From an uncultured Pirellulales bacterium (GTDB lineage: Bacteria > Planctomycetota > Planctomycetia > Pirellulales > Thermoguttaceae), in assembly GCA_938015445.1 (NCBI GenBank), contig CALLPE010000008.1, positions 186,001 to 250,000 on the forward strand: a DNA stretch of 64,000 nucleotides, written 5' to 3'. The translations under genes were made by a program, and so were the position numbers. The first letter of the stretch is position 1; each line of letters begins with the position of its first letter. Shown here piece by piece: positions 47,799 through 57,749 of this stretch. The notes below the pieces were generated by a model. It saw only the letters and a program-made list of their open reading frames with translations. It searched no databases and was not told the origin of the DNA.

Positions 47799-48316
47799 CT
47801 GACGCGTACCTTTCCGGACATAAGTAGCGAGCAGCCAATTATTACCACGCCGGCCAACGCAACCCCCAGCCCCCCAGCCATTGCCATGTTGTACCGCCGC
47901 CGCCACTCGAAAAACATTTTGATGTCTTTGTCACGCCCCGGTTGCAATCCTTCGTTGCGCATCGCTTGGAACATTCGGATCAGCTCGAGCGGCGGGGCGG
48001 ACTGTACAACACGCTCAACGAAGCGCCGCTTGGTAGCATCGTCGGGTGGCTCGGGCCGACGAGACCAGAAGAAGGCCAGCAACGCTGTTCCCACCAGGAA
48101 TATCACCACGCCTATCACGAACGTCCTGTGTTTAACGCTCCATGACGTGGGGCCTACTTGGTTCGCTGATTGGACTTGCTCCAATTTCCGCATCTCCAAC
48201 AGCGTAGGCACAGGAAGGGTATCGCCGCAGTTGCACACGAGCTGGTCGCCCGCCTGGGCTGGTTCCACTGGATGTTTTCGGCCGCATTTGCAGGGCAAAA
48301 GGTATTTGTTGGGCAT
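47795..48316 (-). CDS. Zinc-ribbon membrane protein
   Basis: 173 aa. The N-terminal CKC...CNC zinc ribbon has Cys9, Cys11, Cys28 and Cys30. Two membrane helices follow (about 66-86 and 143-166), with a basic/acidic segment between. No family recognised. It overlaps the quinone reductase gene by 4 bp. A larger zinc-ribbon membrane protein sits in the Tad locus; the two share only the ribbon style. Confidence 0.72.
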   Translation of the reverse strand: MPNKYLLPCKCGRKHPVEPAQAGDQLVCNCGDTLPVPTLLEMRKLEQVQSANQVGPTSWSVKHRTFVIGVVIFLVGTALLAFFWSRRPEPPDDATKRRFVERVVQSAPPLELIRMFQAMRNEGLQPGRDKDIKMFFEWRRRYNMAMAGGLGVALAGVVIIGCSLLMSGKVRVR

Positions 48317-48924
48317 TGCCGGCCCCTCGATGCTGTTGTGTTGTGTTATATACGCAATTTACCGGACGCCTAGCCGCGCAAAAAGCTGTACCCGCGATAT
48401 ACCGACCGTCAAAAACCGTCCTGCCCACCGTCGAAACCTGCTATACCAACCGTCAAAACTCTCTCTGACCACCCTGTAATAACCAGCCCTATCTACCCTC
48501 CGAAAAGCCTTCTGCTGGCGGAGAATCTAGACAAACTTACGAATAAGCTTTTTGCGTGGTTCAGCCAGAGCGTCCTGAGCCTGTGGCTGGCAAGCGATGT
48601 GTTGTCACGCCGCTTCGATATGCTGCCGCTTTCCGCGAGCGGTTCTGGGTGTCTGCAAACCGCATTTCCGATCAGTTTCCGCTTTCTGTGTGCGTTTCCG
48701 CCTGTCAGCGGGCCGAATTGGAAAATGCGTTTGTGCGTGCTGTCAGATCGAATTGGAAAACGCATTTCTGGTAACTAGTAGACCGAAACGGAATACAGGT
48801 AAACGCATTCCGGCCGGCCCTTGCTGCGAAGTTTCCACCTACAGTGCAGACGCTGGCAGATGCTGGATGCCTGGATGCCCAGTCTGGCAGAATTGGGCTT
48901 GACCCGAATACAAGCGGTTTGTTA
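48317..48924. other. Gene-free stretch with repeat-like motifs
   Basis: CCGTC-AAAA motifs recur loosely with a spacing near 20-22 bp around 48400-48480. A clearer duplication lies at 48714-48767. No supported ORF; the frame upstream of 48925 is excluded from the next gene. Confidence 0.5.
48714..48767. repeat. 19-bp direct repeat, 35-bp offset
   Basis: CGAATTGGAAAATGCGTTT (48714-48732) and CGAATTGGAAAACGCATTT (48749-48767) differ at two positions. Confidence 0.75.
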
Positions 48925-50586
48925 ATGAGCAGTTCTTATCTTGCGCCGACGGTCTTTTCTCACGTGCATCCCGCCCAGGCAGGGGGTGGTTTCGTGGACT
49001 CTGCGATCTTTCGAGGCAGAACGGTTCTGGCAGCGGCTGTGTTGGTGCTGTTGTGCGGGACAGCGACAGTCGCGCAGCGCATTCAGTTTAGCAGCCCATT
49101 GCCAGACGGTTATCAGGGCGGCTCGAGTGCCGGGAACACCGGGGCGCCGGCCGCCGGGTCGGCCTGGACTTCGGCCAGCCCCGGCACAGCCGGCGCTGCG
49201 ACATCCGGTCAAACTGCTGGCATAGCGGGCAGTGGCAGCAACGCTGCGCCGATTTATCCGCCGGCAAGCAGCGGTTATCCGCCGGCAAACAGCGGTGGAA
49301 GTACCTGGTACGGCGCCGCTGCGCCGCCCGGGACTGTGGGCGGCGCCCCGGTCGGTGCGCCTGGTGGGCCGGCGATGGGCACTTTCGTTCCACCGTCGGG
49401 TGGCACTTCACCAGCGGGTAGCGGCATCACATCCAGTCCGGCCGGAATACCATCTACTCCCGGCGGAACAATGCCCAGTCAATCCGGAATACCGTCCGGT
49501 CCACCTGGGCTACCGCAGTCTGCACCGACGGCCCCAGGATGGTCGTCCGGGGTTGGCAGCGGGGCGGTCGCTCCGTGGTCGGGCCCGGTGCCATCTTATC
49601 CACCCAACTATTACGGCGCCCCGCCGAGCAGCACGCTCGACGGTCAGGTACAGCCGGCCGGGCCGATGTGGGACCCGTATCAGCCTCCTGGAACCACCCC
49701 GGCAACCTTGTTGCCGCAAGACCCGAGCTTCCAACTGGGCAGCGGCCAGTGGGCTGGTACGATGCAGAAGTTTCTGCAAGAGGTGCGGTTGGACTACTTG
49801 TGGATGCCCGGCAGCGGCGCCACCGAGATCGGCATGAACGACATCGGTCTGAGCGCCACGTTTGCCCTGCCGCTGTTTTACAACGCGCAAACGCCGCTGT
49901 TGGTGACGCCCGGTTTTATGATTCACTGCTGGTCGGGCCCGGAAACGCTTCTCGGCCCGCCACCACCGGCTGATCTTCCGGGCCAGACATACGACGCCTA
50001 TTTGGACGCGGCATGGAACCCGCAGCCCACGCCCACATTCGGTGCCGAGCTAAACTTCCGCATCGGCGTAGGGGCCGACTTTAAGAAGGTCACCACCCGC
50101 AGCCTTCGCTTCACTGGTAAGGGCTTGGCAGTGTTGAACCTGTCGCCGAGTTTTCAGCTCAAGGGCGGAATGATTTACTACGACCGGGTGCATTTGAAAC
50201 TGTTGCCGGCCGGCGGCGTAGTGTGGACGCCCACGCAAGACTGGCGATTCGACATCGTGTTCCCCTATCCGCGGATCACCAAGAGGCTGAACTCGGTCGG
50301 CACTACTGAATGGTGGCTATATTTCGCCGGCAGTTACCCCAATGGCGGAGCGTGGACGATCAAGCGGGCCGACGAGGCCGACCCGGCTATAGCAGGTCAG
50401 ATCGACCTGGTCGATTACACCGACATGCGCGTGGCAGCCGGTTTGGAGTTCAAGGCGATCAACAACGTTCGGGGCTTTGTGGAAAGCGGCGTGGCCTTCG
50501 AGCGGCAATTGCATTATCGCAGCGATCTTCCCGACGTGTTCTATGCGAACGTGAGCGTTTTCCTTCATGCCGGTCTGGCGTATTGA
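48925..50586 (+). CDS. Exported outer-membrane-type protein with Gly/Pro/Ser-rich stalk
   Basis: 553 aa from the ATG at 48925; upstream in-frame codons look non-coding. A signal-like helix (LAAAVLVLLCGTATVAQ) is near residues 38-55. A low-complexity Gly/Ser/Pro region (about 60-270) leads to a C-terminal domain of alternating strands ending in aromatic Tyr, typical of outer-membrane beta barrels. It shares LLVTPGFMIHCWSGP and KLLPAGGVVWTP with the next gene's product, so the two are paralogues. Surface protein of unknown function. Confidence 0.72.
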   Translation: MSSSYLAPTVFSHVHPAQAGGGFVDSAIFRGRTVLAAAVLVLLCGTATVAQRIQFSSPLPDGYQGGSSAGNTGAPAAGSAWTSASPGTAGAATSGQTAGIAGSGSNAAPIYPPASSGYPPANSGGSTWYGAAAPPGTVGGAPVGAPGGPAMGTFVPPSGGTSPAGSGITSSPAGIPSTPGGTMPSQSGIPSGPPGLPQSAPTAPGWSSGVGSGAVAPWSGPVPSYPPNYYGAPPSSTLDGQVQPAGPMWDPYQPPGTTPATLLPQDPSFQLGSGQWAGTMQKFLQEVRLDYLWMPGSGATEIGMNDIGLSATFALPLFYNAQTPLLVTPGFMIHCWSGPETLLGPPPPADLPGQTYDAYLDAAWNPQPTPTFGAELNFRIGVGADFKKVTTRSLRFTGKGLAVLNLSPSFQLKGGMIYYDRVHLKLLPAGGVVWTPTQDWRFDIVFPYPRITKRLNSVGTTEWWLYFAGSYPNGGAWTIKRADEADPAIAGQIDLVDYTDMRVAAGLEFKAINNVRGFVESGVAFERQLHYRSDLPDVFYANVSVFLHAGLAY

Positions 50587-50891
50587 ACCGACGGACTGCC
50601 CCACAAAAACTCGCTGTGCCCGCATACATGAAGACTATTTGCCAAGCTGCTGGGCTGTTCACCAAGTTGCCGTACCGGGTGGCAGGTGCCCGAATCAGCT
50701 CTCTGCGTGCCGCGCCGGAGTTTTTTTGCGGCGCTAAGAAAACGATCGACTGTGCTGCGCCACTCAATTGCGCCACTCAATTGCGCCACTAAATAAGGTC
50801 GCTACGCGCCCCAAGTGGCCGGTAAGCAACCGAAGCCGTCGCTACTTAACTCAAAGTGAAATATGTCTGATCAACCCCTCGCGGTGCGCCA
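50587..50891. other. Intergenic region between the paralogous envelope genes
   Basis: 305 bp with no supported gene. Contains the 13-bp repeat at 50757-50782. Confidence 0.45.
50757..50782. repeat. 13-bp tandem repeat
   Basis: GCGCCACTCAATT occurs at 50757-50769 and 50770-50782, with a partial third copy after it. Confidence 0.75.
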
Positions 50892-52037
50892 GTGAAAAAC
50901 CTTAACCTGATCAGAACACTTGTCGTGTGGCTGTGGCTTGCTGTGACGATGCCGGCCCTTGCCCAAGTGGTGCGCCTGCCACCAGCCGACAGCGCTTTAT
51001 TGCCGGCCCCTGCCGTGGCTGAGGCCAATCCTAGCGGAATCGGCCCGGAGTTATCGCCTCCGTGGCAGCTTTGGGAAAACCAATCGGTGGCCTATCAGCC
51101 TGGTGCTGCCGCGCGGGTGCTGGAAGAGCCGGGCGGCCGCCAGTTGCCTTCGCAGCTTATCCCGCCAGGCCGCGACTTGTCCGGCGATCAACGCCACACC
51201 TCGGCCGAACCCCAGGAACAACTGGAAATGCCGCTAGACGTGCGGCCGGGGATGTTCCAGCAGTTGGTTTTCGAGGGCACATGGCTTGCCCGCACGTCGG
51301 GCAGCAAATCCATGGGCCAGTACGACCTGGAGCTGAAAAGCGTGCTGGCTGTGCCGTGCCCCACACCCGACTCGCCACTGCTGATAGTTCCCGGCTTTGC
51401 AGTGCATTACTTCGACGGCCCGCAGCATTTGCCGATTCCGCCTCGGGTGTACGACGCTTACTGCCAGTTCCGCTGGTTGCATCGGTTCGGGCCGCAACTG
51501 GGGGTGGATTTGTCGCTTGTGCCGGGCGTGTACAGCGACTTTCAGCAGAGCTATAGCGAGGCCTTCCGCTGGACTGGCTACGCTGCGGCGGCTTGGACGG
51601 TGCGTGCGGAGTGGCAATTGGTCGCCGGCGTCGGGTATTTCAACCGTTTGGATGTCAAACTGCTCCCCATCGGCGGACTGATCTGGAAACCTAGCCCCGA
51701 CGACCGCTGGGAACTGCTGTTTCCCAAACCGGCCATTATGCGCCGGGTGGCGTACCGACGCGCGTCCGACGGCACCATCGACCGCGAAGATTGGCTGTAC
51801 CTGTGCGGCGAATTCGGCGGCGGAACCTGGGCCATCGACACCGGCGCCACCGAACCGGATCTGCTCGACATCAAAGACTACCGGCTCATCGCAGGCTGGC
51901 AGCGCAAGGTCCTGGGCGGCATCGACAGCCGCGTAGAGGTCGGCTATGTCTTCGGCCGGCGGATCGAGTTCCGGAATATCGACCCGGGCTTCACGTGCAG
52001 CGACACCGTGCTATTGCGGGCCGGCGTGACTTATTGA
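50892..52037 (+). CDS. Exported outer-membrane-type protein, paralogue of the previous gene product
   Basis: 381 aa, GTG start. Signal peptide (LIRTLVVWLWLAVTMPALA). A short Pro-rich segment replaces the long stalk of its neighbour. The C-terminal domain aligns with it: LLIVPGFAVHYFDGP, KLLPIGGLIWKPSPDDRW, and a final Tyr. Probable outer membrane beta barrel. The tandem arrangement indicates a duplication followed by divergence of the stalk. Confidence 0.72.
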   Translation: MKNLNLIRTLVVWLWLAVTMPALAQVVRLPPADSALLPAPAVAEANPSGIGPELSPPWQLWENQSVAYQPGAAARVLEEPGGRQLPSQLIPPGRDLSGDQRHTSAEPQEQLEMPLDVRPGMFQQLVFEGTWLARTSGSKSMGQYDLELKSVLAVPCPTPDSPLLIVPGFAVHYFDGPQHLPIPPRVYDAYCQFRWLHRFGPQLGVDLSLVPGVYSDFQQSYSEAFRWTGYAAAAWTVRAEWQLVAGVGYFNRLDVKLLPIGGLIWKPSPDDRWELLFPKPAIMRRVAYRRASDGTIDREDWLYLCGEFGGGTWAIDTGATEPDLLDIKDYRLIAGWQRKVLGGIDSRVEVGYVFGRRIEFRNIDPGFTCSDTVLLRAGVTY

Positions 52038-52655
52038 GCCGGCCTGTTGCTGCGGCGACCAGCGTTTTGCGGTCGATTGCGCCAGAATCGGGCCTGGGAT
52101 GTATTCATACATCTATCATAAGGGGGATGGGTTTTAGTCTCGCCCGGCCAAAGTCCTATCCGGCTCCCGGCCAAAAAAAGATGTAAACGACGCTGATGAT
52201 CAGGTTCCGCACACCAGCTTGGGTATAGCATATCAACCAATTGTGGTGTAGCTGTGCGCAAAATTGTTGACAGCGTTGTAGGCCGGGATTATTCTTATTG
52301 TCGGATCTGTGTAGCAATAGGCCGTTGCTAAGCGGTCAAAGTTTGTCGATTCCTAAACTTTCTAACTCTTACTGAAGAGGCAGCGTAGCCGTCCGCGATT
52401 TGTAGGTTGTCCGTATCTGATCTCCGCGGATGACAGCGGGCGGCGTTCTGGGTTTGCGGCCATTTGTCCCAAGTGTTTGAGGGTCTGCGCGCCCGGGTGC
52501 GCAGTGGCCAGTAGTCGGCATCCCACTGACGAACAACGAAGACAACAGGCTAGACGAACAAAAAACCAACACACAACACACAGTCAAAGTTCAGCAATCA
52601 ACTTTCGTGATACAAGCGGCGAGTTTTACGATCGGGCGATAAAGGTGCAAGGGCT
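52038..52655. other. Intergenic region upstream of a PEP-CTERM gene
   Basis: No supported ORF. Contains a candidate promoter (52267-52295) and an A/C-rich stretch around 52545-52590 that is probably untranslated leader. Confidence 0.5.
52267..52295 (+). promoter_or_regulatory. Candidate sigma70-type promoter
   Basis: TTGACA (52267-52272), 17-bp spacer, TATTCT (52290-52295). The -35 is perfect and the -10 matches 4 of 6. It lies about 360 bp before the PEP-CTERM gene, so the assignment is tentative. Confidence 0.35.
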
Positions 52656-53363
52656 ATGAACACAACCAAGATAATTGCTGCGGCGTTAGTTGCAGTGGGC
52701 ATTGCGTTGTCGGTGGTGCCCGGCTGGGCAGGCGTGATCCGTATTGACATCGCAGGCCTAGACTTGAAATACGACGGTACCGACGTGTTCGACGCCCGAA
52801 GCAAACTCGGCGGCAGCGGCAACCCCGCCGATGCCGATCCGCTGGCGCGGCTGGTGTTCAGTTACGTGGAGACTCCCGGCCCTGGCGAGGTGCGCACCGA
52901 ACTGGGCGTGCTGGACGCGAATATCTACGCCGATGTTTTGGTCAGCGGTTTTACGATCCCGGCGACTCCGCAATGGGTCACCTCATCGGGCGGCGGGTAC
53001 TTCGATATCTTGACCAGCTCTTCGGTGCCTGGCTTCGGCCTGGGGCTGAATGTGCAGTCGGCGAGCATATTCTACGGCAACGGGTTGGTGATGGCGCTTT
53101 CGACCACCGCTGCTAACATCCGCACTCAGAACCTACCGTTTTCCATCGTGTTGGAAGAAGGCGATCCGGTAATGATCGGTGTGGTCTGCTCCAGCGCCCA
53201 AGGTACTATAGTCGGCTCGCAGGTGGTCCAGTTTATGGCCTCAGGAACGGCCAATCTGGCCACTGCGGGTGTGCCCGAACCGGCCGCTGTTCCCCAATTG
53301 GCGACGCTCTTGGTCGGGGGTCTGGGTTGGTGGATGTTCCGTCGCCGTCGGGCTAGTGCGTGA
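52656..53363 (+). CDS. PEP-CTERM secreted protein
   Basis: 235 aa. Signal peptide (IIAAALVAVGIALSVVPGWA), then a beta-rich extracellular part. The C-terminal sorting signal is VPEP, a hydrophobic helix (LATLLVGGLGWWMF) and RRRR. The PEP-CTERM signal is recognised by exosortase, with which such proteins are anchored or released; no exosortase gene is in the window. Internal domain not recognised. Confidence 0.85.
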   Translation: MNTTKIIAAALVAVGIALSVVPGWAGVIRIDIAGLDLKYDGTDVFDARSKLGGSGNPADADPLARLVFSYVETPGPGEVRTELGVLDANIYADVLVSGFTIPATPQWVTSSGGGYFDILTSSSVPGFGLGLNVQSASIFYGNGLVMALSTTAANIRTQNLPFSIVLEEGDPVMIGVVCSSAQGTIVGSQVVQFMASGTANLATAGVPEPAAVPQLATLLVGGLGWWMFRRRRASA

Positions 53364-54006
53364 GCTGAGCGAGCGTGCCAGAATCAGCCGAGCTTTCCAG
53401 AAACCAATCGGCCAGCGGCTCGGCCAGACAGCCCACAACGCCCGCATTTCCCGTAACTCCGGTAACTCTCCGGTTCTGTAACTGGCGGACCGGGATTTCA
53501 AACCGGTTTCAATTCGCAGCGTATTCGCGCTGTGCGACTCCGGGCGCGTGCCGCATCTCTGTACTCGTCTGTGTGCTATTTGTCTAACTGGCTTTCTTGT
53601 CTTTGTGGCCCGGATGTTGCCGCGCCATCAGTATCGTAGCCAACCGGATGGTCGATTAGGGGACGCTTGAGCTGGTGTGCGCCCCTGCTCAATCATCAGA
53701 GCTTTTCAGCGCAACTCAGATTGCCGAACGCACCATCGCCTAATATGACTGCGGGGCCTTAATGCCCAAAAATATGGGAAAAATCTTTCCGAAAAATCTT
53801 GACTATTCCCGCGGCCCCACTTCGGTAGGAATTTGTTAAACGTGGAAACTTGTGCCAACTAAATGCTTGACGCATTTTCAGTAGTCTTGTTAAATTAGCT
53901 TATTGGCTTGATGTGGGGGGTTGGCGGAGACTGGGTTGGTCCTGCTCGGGACGGTCCCAGCAACTCACAACCGGTCGATAATTTAAGTTTCACGCGGAGA
54001 TGCATC
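53364..54006. other. Intergenic region upstream of the second PEP-CTERM gene
   Basis: 643 bp without supported gene. The right half is AT-richer and holds the promoter candidate at 53867-53896. GCGGAGA lies 7 bp before the downstream start. Confidence 0.5.
53867..53896 (+). promoter_or_regulatory. Candidate sigma70-type promoter of the PEP-CTERM gene
   Basis: TTGACG (53867-53872), 18-bp spacer, TAAATT (53891-53896), in an AT-rich pocket 110 bp before the start codon. Confidence 0.55.
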
Positions 54007-54720
54007 ATGAGAAGCGTCGTTGTACTTGCAGCTTTGTTGGTTGCACTTGGGCTGGGACTGACCGGCGGGCCGGCAACGGCAGGGACTGTGAAGATCGACT
54101 TTCCCAGCGGGTTTAATTTCGCGCTGTCCGGCGGAAGTCTTTACGATGCCTCCGGGCCAAGCTACGGGGCAACGACTTCTATTCCCGATGGCGTTGTCTT
54201 CTACTTCGACTTTGGCAGCGGTTACGTGCCGGTCGGCGCAATTCCTTCCGGGGCGTTTGCAGATCTGTTGATAACCAATATTCCGCCCATTCCCACAACG
54301 GGCACACCTGTGACGGCCTCCGGCGGCACGTTCCATTTCGACCTGCTTACACCTAGTTACGGTCCAAACTCAGGAGTTAAGCTGACATTTAACCAGGCCC
54401 AGTTGTCGTACTTTGGTCCTACCCAATTCGTTTTAGCCGTGACAGGGACCGCTACGGTTTTCCAACAGGAAATGGACTACCCATTCGGCCAATTGTGGTT
54501 CGACACCCCAGCGGACATCAATCTGTCGCTGTGGGGGACTGTGTCTGGGGCGCAGTTTGATAATGACGGCAATTTGATTGCCTTTTCGGGTGTTACATCT
54601 CCTTCGGGCAACCTGAACGGCCCCGGTGGTTACGTGCCCGAGCCAGCCTCGCTGGTGATTTGGTCGGTGCTGGGCACTGCGTTGTGCGTGGTCGGCTGGC
54701 GGGCGCGGACCAAGGTCTGA
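54007..54720 (+). CDS. PEP-CTERM secreted protein
   Basis: 237 aa from the ATG at 54007 (GCGGAGA upstream); the frame is open upstream but lacks a ribosome site there. Signal peptide (VVVLAALLVALGLGLTGGPATA), beta-rich middle, and a C-terminal VPEP, hydrophobic helix (VIWSVLGTALCVVGW), RARTKV. Not obviously a duplicate of the PEP-CTERM protein upstream beyond the signal. A terminator hairpin follows, so it is probably a single-gene transcript. Confidence 0.85.
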   Translation: MRSVVVLAALLVALGLGLTGGPATAGTVKIDFPSGFNFALSGGSLYDASGPSYGATTSIPDGVVFYFDFGSGYVPVGAIPSGAFADLLITNIPPIPTTGTPVTASGGTFHFDLLTPSYGPNSGVKLTFNQAQLSYFGPTQFVLAVTGTATVFQQEMDYPFGQLWFDTPADINLSLWGTVSGAQFDNDGNLIAFSGVTSPSGNLNGPGGYVPEPASLVIWSVLGTALCVVGWRARTKV

Positions 54721-55022
54721 AAAGCCCATGGTCGTTGCCGAGAGTGGCGACGTCTGGCAGTCGGTTATTGAGGGTAGGCTTTTGACTATCGGCGCGCTTG
54801 CCGGACCTGTCGGCCAGCCCTGAAGTTTCTCTAACTCCTGCACAAGCCTATAGCAGGCCGCTGGTTGCGGCCTGTTTGCTTTTCTTGGCCGGTTAGTGGT
54901 GCGAGCGAGCCGGAAAACAGCACCGCCGCGTAACTAGCAGAATCGCCGTCGCGCCGGGTAGCGCGGCGCGAAATCGCCGTCCGGTCACCTACCGGTTTTG
55001 TTGGCAGCGGGGCACCGGCGTG
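54721..55022. other. Convergent intergenic region
   Basis: Between the PEP-CTERM gene (plus) and infC (minus). Holds the terminator at 54854-54884; otherwise no recognised element. Confidence 0.5.
54854..54884 (+). terminator. Intrinsic terminator after the PEP-CTERM gene
   Basis: CAGGCCGC (54854-54861) and GCGGCCTG (54867-54874) form a perfect 8-bp stem with loop TGGTT, followed by TTTGCTTTTC. Confidence 0.75.
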
Positions 55023-55538
55023 TTACTTCGGGGCCAGTGTGCAGACGATACGTCGCCCCTGATGGCTGGGCGGGGTTTCGACCTTGGCCAAGTCTTCCAG
55101 CCGGGCGAGGATGTTGTCGAGCACTTTACGGCCTTCCTCGATGTGCGCCAATTCCCGACCGCGGAACCGTACCGCCACCACCACTTTATTCTTCTCGGTC
55201 AAGAACTCCCTGGCCCGATTGAGCTTCACCTGCAAGTCGTGTTCGCCGGTGCCGGGACGAACCCAGATTTCTTTGATTTTCGTCTGGCGGGAGTGAGTCT
55301 TGTGCTGCCGCTTGCGCTGCTGGTACTTGAACTTGCCGTAGTCCATGATGCGGCAGACGGGCGGGCGGTCGTTGGGGGCGACTTCCACCAGGTCCAGCCC
55401 GACCTTGCGGGCCTCCTGCAAGGCGTCTTCGATCGACATGACGCCCAGTTGTACGCCGTCCGCACTGATCACGCGGACCGGAGAGACGCGGATCTGCTCG
55501 TTGACCCGCTGCTTGCCTTCGAGCGACTGTTTGGCCAT
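55023..55538 (-). CDS. infC: Translation initiation factor IF-3
   Basis: 171 aa from the ATG at 55538 (GGGAG 5 bp upstream). The N-terminal domain (RVNEQIRVSPVRVISADGVQ), linker helix (YGKFKYQQRKRQHKTHSRQ) and C-terminal domain (IWVRPGTGEHDLQVKLNRA) are complete. Binds the 30S subunit and controls start-codon selection. Many bacteria start infC with AUU for autoregulation; here a normal ATG is used. It follows thrS, as is common, but rpmI and rplT are not downstream. Confidence 0.96.
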   Translation of the reverse strand: MAKQSLEGKQRVNEQIRVSPVRVISADGVQLGVMSIEDALQEARKVGLDLVEVAPNDRPPVCRIMDYGKFKYQQRKRQHKTHSRQTKIKEIWVRPGTGEHDLQVKLNRAREFLTEKNKVVVAVRFRGRELAHIEEGRKVLDNILARLEDLAKVETPPSHQGRRIVCTLAPK

Positions 55539-55799
55539 CAAACTCCCTGTGCTTAAAGGTAGCGGAAAACGCCAGTCACTTACACTCCAAAACAACCATT
55601 AAAACGCAAAGCATCGAAAAACTGCCCACCGGCACCGACCGTACGCCGTGGGCACGGGCTGCTGCATGGCACTTTTTGATCGCGCTGGGCCGCTCCGATG
55701 AAAGTATGCAATGCAGCATTGCGCAAGTCAACATTTCGTGCTGTGGGCTGAGGGTCGGACAGTCGGGCTCCCAGCGTCGGCGGGTAGCTTGCGCGCCGC

Positions 55800-57749
55800 T
55801 CATAGGATTTGTTTGGTTGCAATTTCGTCTTTTAGCCGGTTCAAAGCGGCTTGGAGGCTCATCGTTCCCAGGTCGCCCTGGCGGCGGTGGCGGACCGAAA
55901 CTTGCTGCTGCTCCATTTCCCGGCCGCCAACGACGAACATATATGGAACCAATTCCAGTTGTGCGTCGCGGATTTTGGCGCCGATTTTCTCCGCGCGATA
56001 GTCGCCGGTGACGCGCAAGCCGGCCTCGGACAACATTCGCTCCACTTCCCTGCCGTACTGCTCGAACTTCTGGCTGACGACCATCACCCGCACTTGCTCC
56101 GGCGCCAGCCACAAGGGAAACGCGCCGGCGAAGTGCTCGATCAACATCCCCACAAACCGTTCTAGCGACCCGAACGGCGCGCGGTGGATCATCACCGGCT
56201 GGTGCGGTTGGTTGTCTGGGCCGATGTACTCCAGGGCGAAGCGTTCCGGGCTGGGCAGGTTGTAGTCGAGCTGCACGGTGCCCAGTTGCCATTCGCGACC
56301 GATGCAATCGCGCACCAAGAAGTCGGCCTTGGGGCCGTAGAAGGCAGCCTCGCCGGGGGCCAGTTCCACATGGGGCAAGTCCATTTCGGCGCAAACGGCT
56401 TTAAGCGCCGTTTCGGCCCGCTCCCATACTTCAGGGCTGCCGACGTACTTGTCGCTGGCCGGGTCGCGCAGGCTGAGCCGCACGCGGTACTCGGTCATGC
56501 CCAGCGTGTGCAGCACGAACTGCGTCATTTCCACGCAGGCGCGGAACTCGGCGGGCACTTGCTCTTCGGTGCAGAAGATATGGGCATCGTCTTGGGTGAA
56601 GCCGCGCACCCGGATCATCCCGCTCAACTCGCCAGATTGCTCGAAGCGGTACACCGTGCCGAACTCGGCCAGCCGCAGCGGCAGGTCGCGGTAGCTCCGC
56701 GGTTTGGACTGATATATGCGGATGTGGTGCGGACAGTTCATCGGCTTCAGCAGGTAGCGCTCGCCGTCTTCCATCTGGATGGGCGGAAATTGGCTGTCCT
56801 TGTAATAGGGAAAATGACCCGAAGTCTCGTACAACTCCACCCGACCGATGTTCGGCGTATTGACCGGTTGATAGCCGCGACGAATCAACTCCCCGTAAAG
56901 AAAGTTCTCCAGCTCACGGCGGACTACGGCGCCTTTGGGCAGCCACAGAACCAGTCCGGCACCGACCATCGGATCGATGAGAAATAGTTCCAGTTGCTTG
57001 CCCAATAGCCGGTGGTCGCGGCGCTTGGCTTCTTCCAACCGGCGGAGGTAGTCTTGCAACTCCTGTTGCGTGAACCAGGCGGTGCCGTAGAGTCGCTGCA
57101 ACTGTTGTCGGCTGGCGTCGCCCTTGAAATATGCCCCGGCGACAGACAACAGCTTGAAGGCTCCGATAGCCCCTGCGCTAGGCACGTGCGGGCCGCGACA
57201 CAGGTCGATGAACTCTCCCTGGCGGTAGAAGGAAACGGTCTGCTCCTCGGCCAGAACATCCTGGAGATGCTCGACCTTGAGCATTTGGCCCAAGTCGCGG
57301 CATAACTGGATGGCTTCGTTTCGGGGCATCTCGAGCCGCTCGAATGGCTCATCGTCGGCGATGATTCGAGCCATCTCGGCCTCGATGCGAGGGAAATCGG
57401 CTTCGGAGATCGGCTGCGGCAGGTCGAAGTCGTAGTAGAACCCGTTGTCGATAGTCGGTCCGAAACCTAGCTGCACGCCTTCGAACAAGCGCATCACTGC
57501 CCTAGCCATTACGTGCGCGCAGGAGTGGCGCATCACTTCCAGAGCTTTTGGGTCTGCGGCAGTCAGCAACCGCAGATGAAGGCAACCGTTAGGGGGCAAC
57601 AAAGCATTGGCGTCGATGAGCTGCCCGTCAGCTTCGGCGGCGATAAGCTTATTACCCGTCTGTGTCTGTAGCTCTTCAGCTATATCCAAAGGCCGAACGG
57701 GACGAGTATAGGTACGCGATTGCCCATCGGGCAAGATGACTTTTACCAT
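55800..57749 (-). CDS. thrS: Threonyl-tRNA synthetase
   Basis: 649 aa from the ATG at 57749 (GGAG 5 bp upstream); a TTG six codons earlier is possible. An N-terminal TGS domain (1-62), an editing domain with [11 protein letters not shown] and the catalytic class II core follow. Motif 2 is around [20 protein letters not shown] and the zinc-site Cys is in KPMNCPHH. The anticodon-binding domain is at the end. Charges tRNA-Thr. Upstream of infC with a 261-bp gap. Confidence 0.96.
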   Translation of the reverse strand: MVKVILPDGQSRTYTRPVRPLDIAEELQTQTGNKLIAAEADGQLIDANALLPPNGCLHLRLLTAADPKALEVMRHSCAHVMARAVMRLFEGVQLGFGPTIDNGFYYDFDLPQPISEADFPRIEAEMARIIADDEPFERLEMPRNEAIQLCRDLGQMLKVEHLQDVLAEEQTVSFYRQGEFIDLCRGPHVPSAGAIGAFKLLSVAGAYFKGDASRQQLQRLYGTAWFTQQELQDYLRRLEEAKRRDHRLLGKQLELFLIDPMVGAGLVLWLPKGAVVRRELENFLYGELIRRGYQPVNTPNIGRVELYETSGHFPYYKDSQFPPIQMEDGERYLLKPMNCPHHIRIYQSKPRSYRDLPLRLAEFGTVYRFEQSGELSGMIRVRGFTQDDAHIFCTEEQVPAEFRACVEMTQFVLHTLGMTEYRVRLSLRDPASDKYVGSPEVWERAETALKAVCAEMDLPHVELAPGEAAFYGPKADFLVRDCIGREWQLGTVQLDYNLPSPERFALEYIGPDNQPHQPVMIHRAPFGSLERFVGMLIEHFAGAFPLWLAPEQVRVMVVSQKFEQYGREVERMLSEAGLRVTGDYRAEKIGAKIRDAQLELVPYMFVVGGREMEQQQVSVRHRRQGDLGTMSLQAALNRLKDEIATKQIL

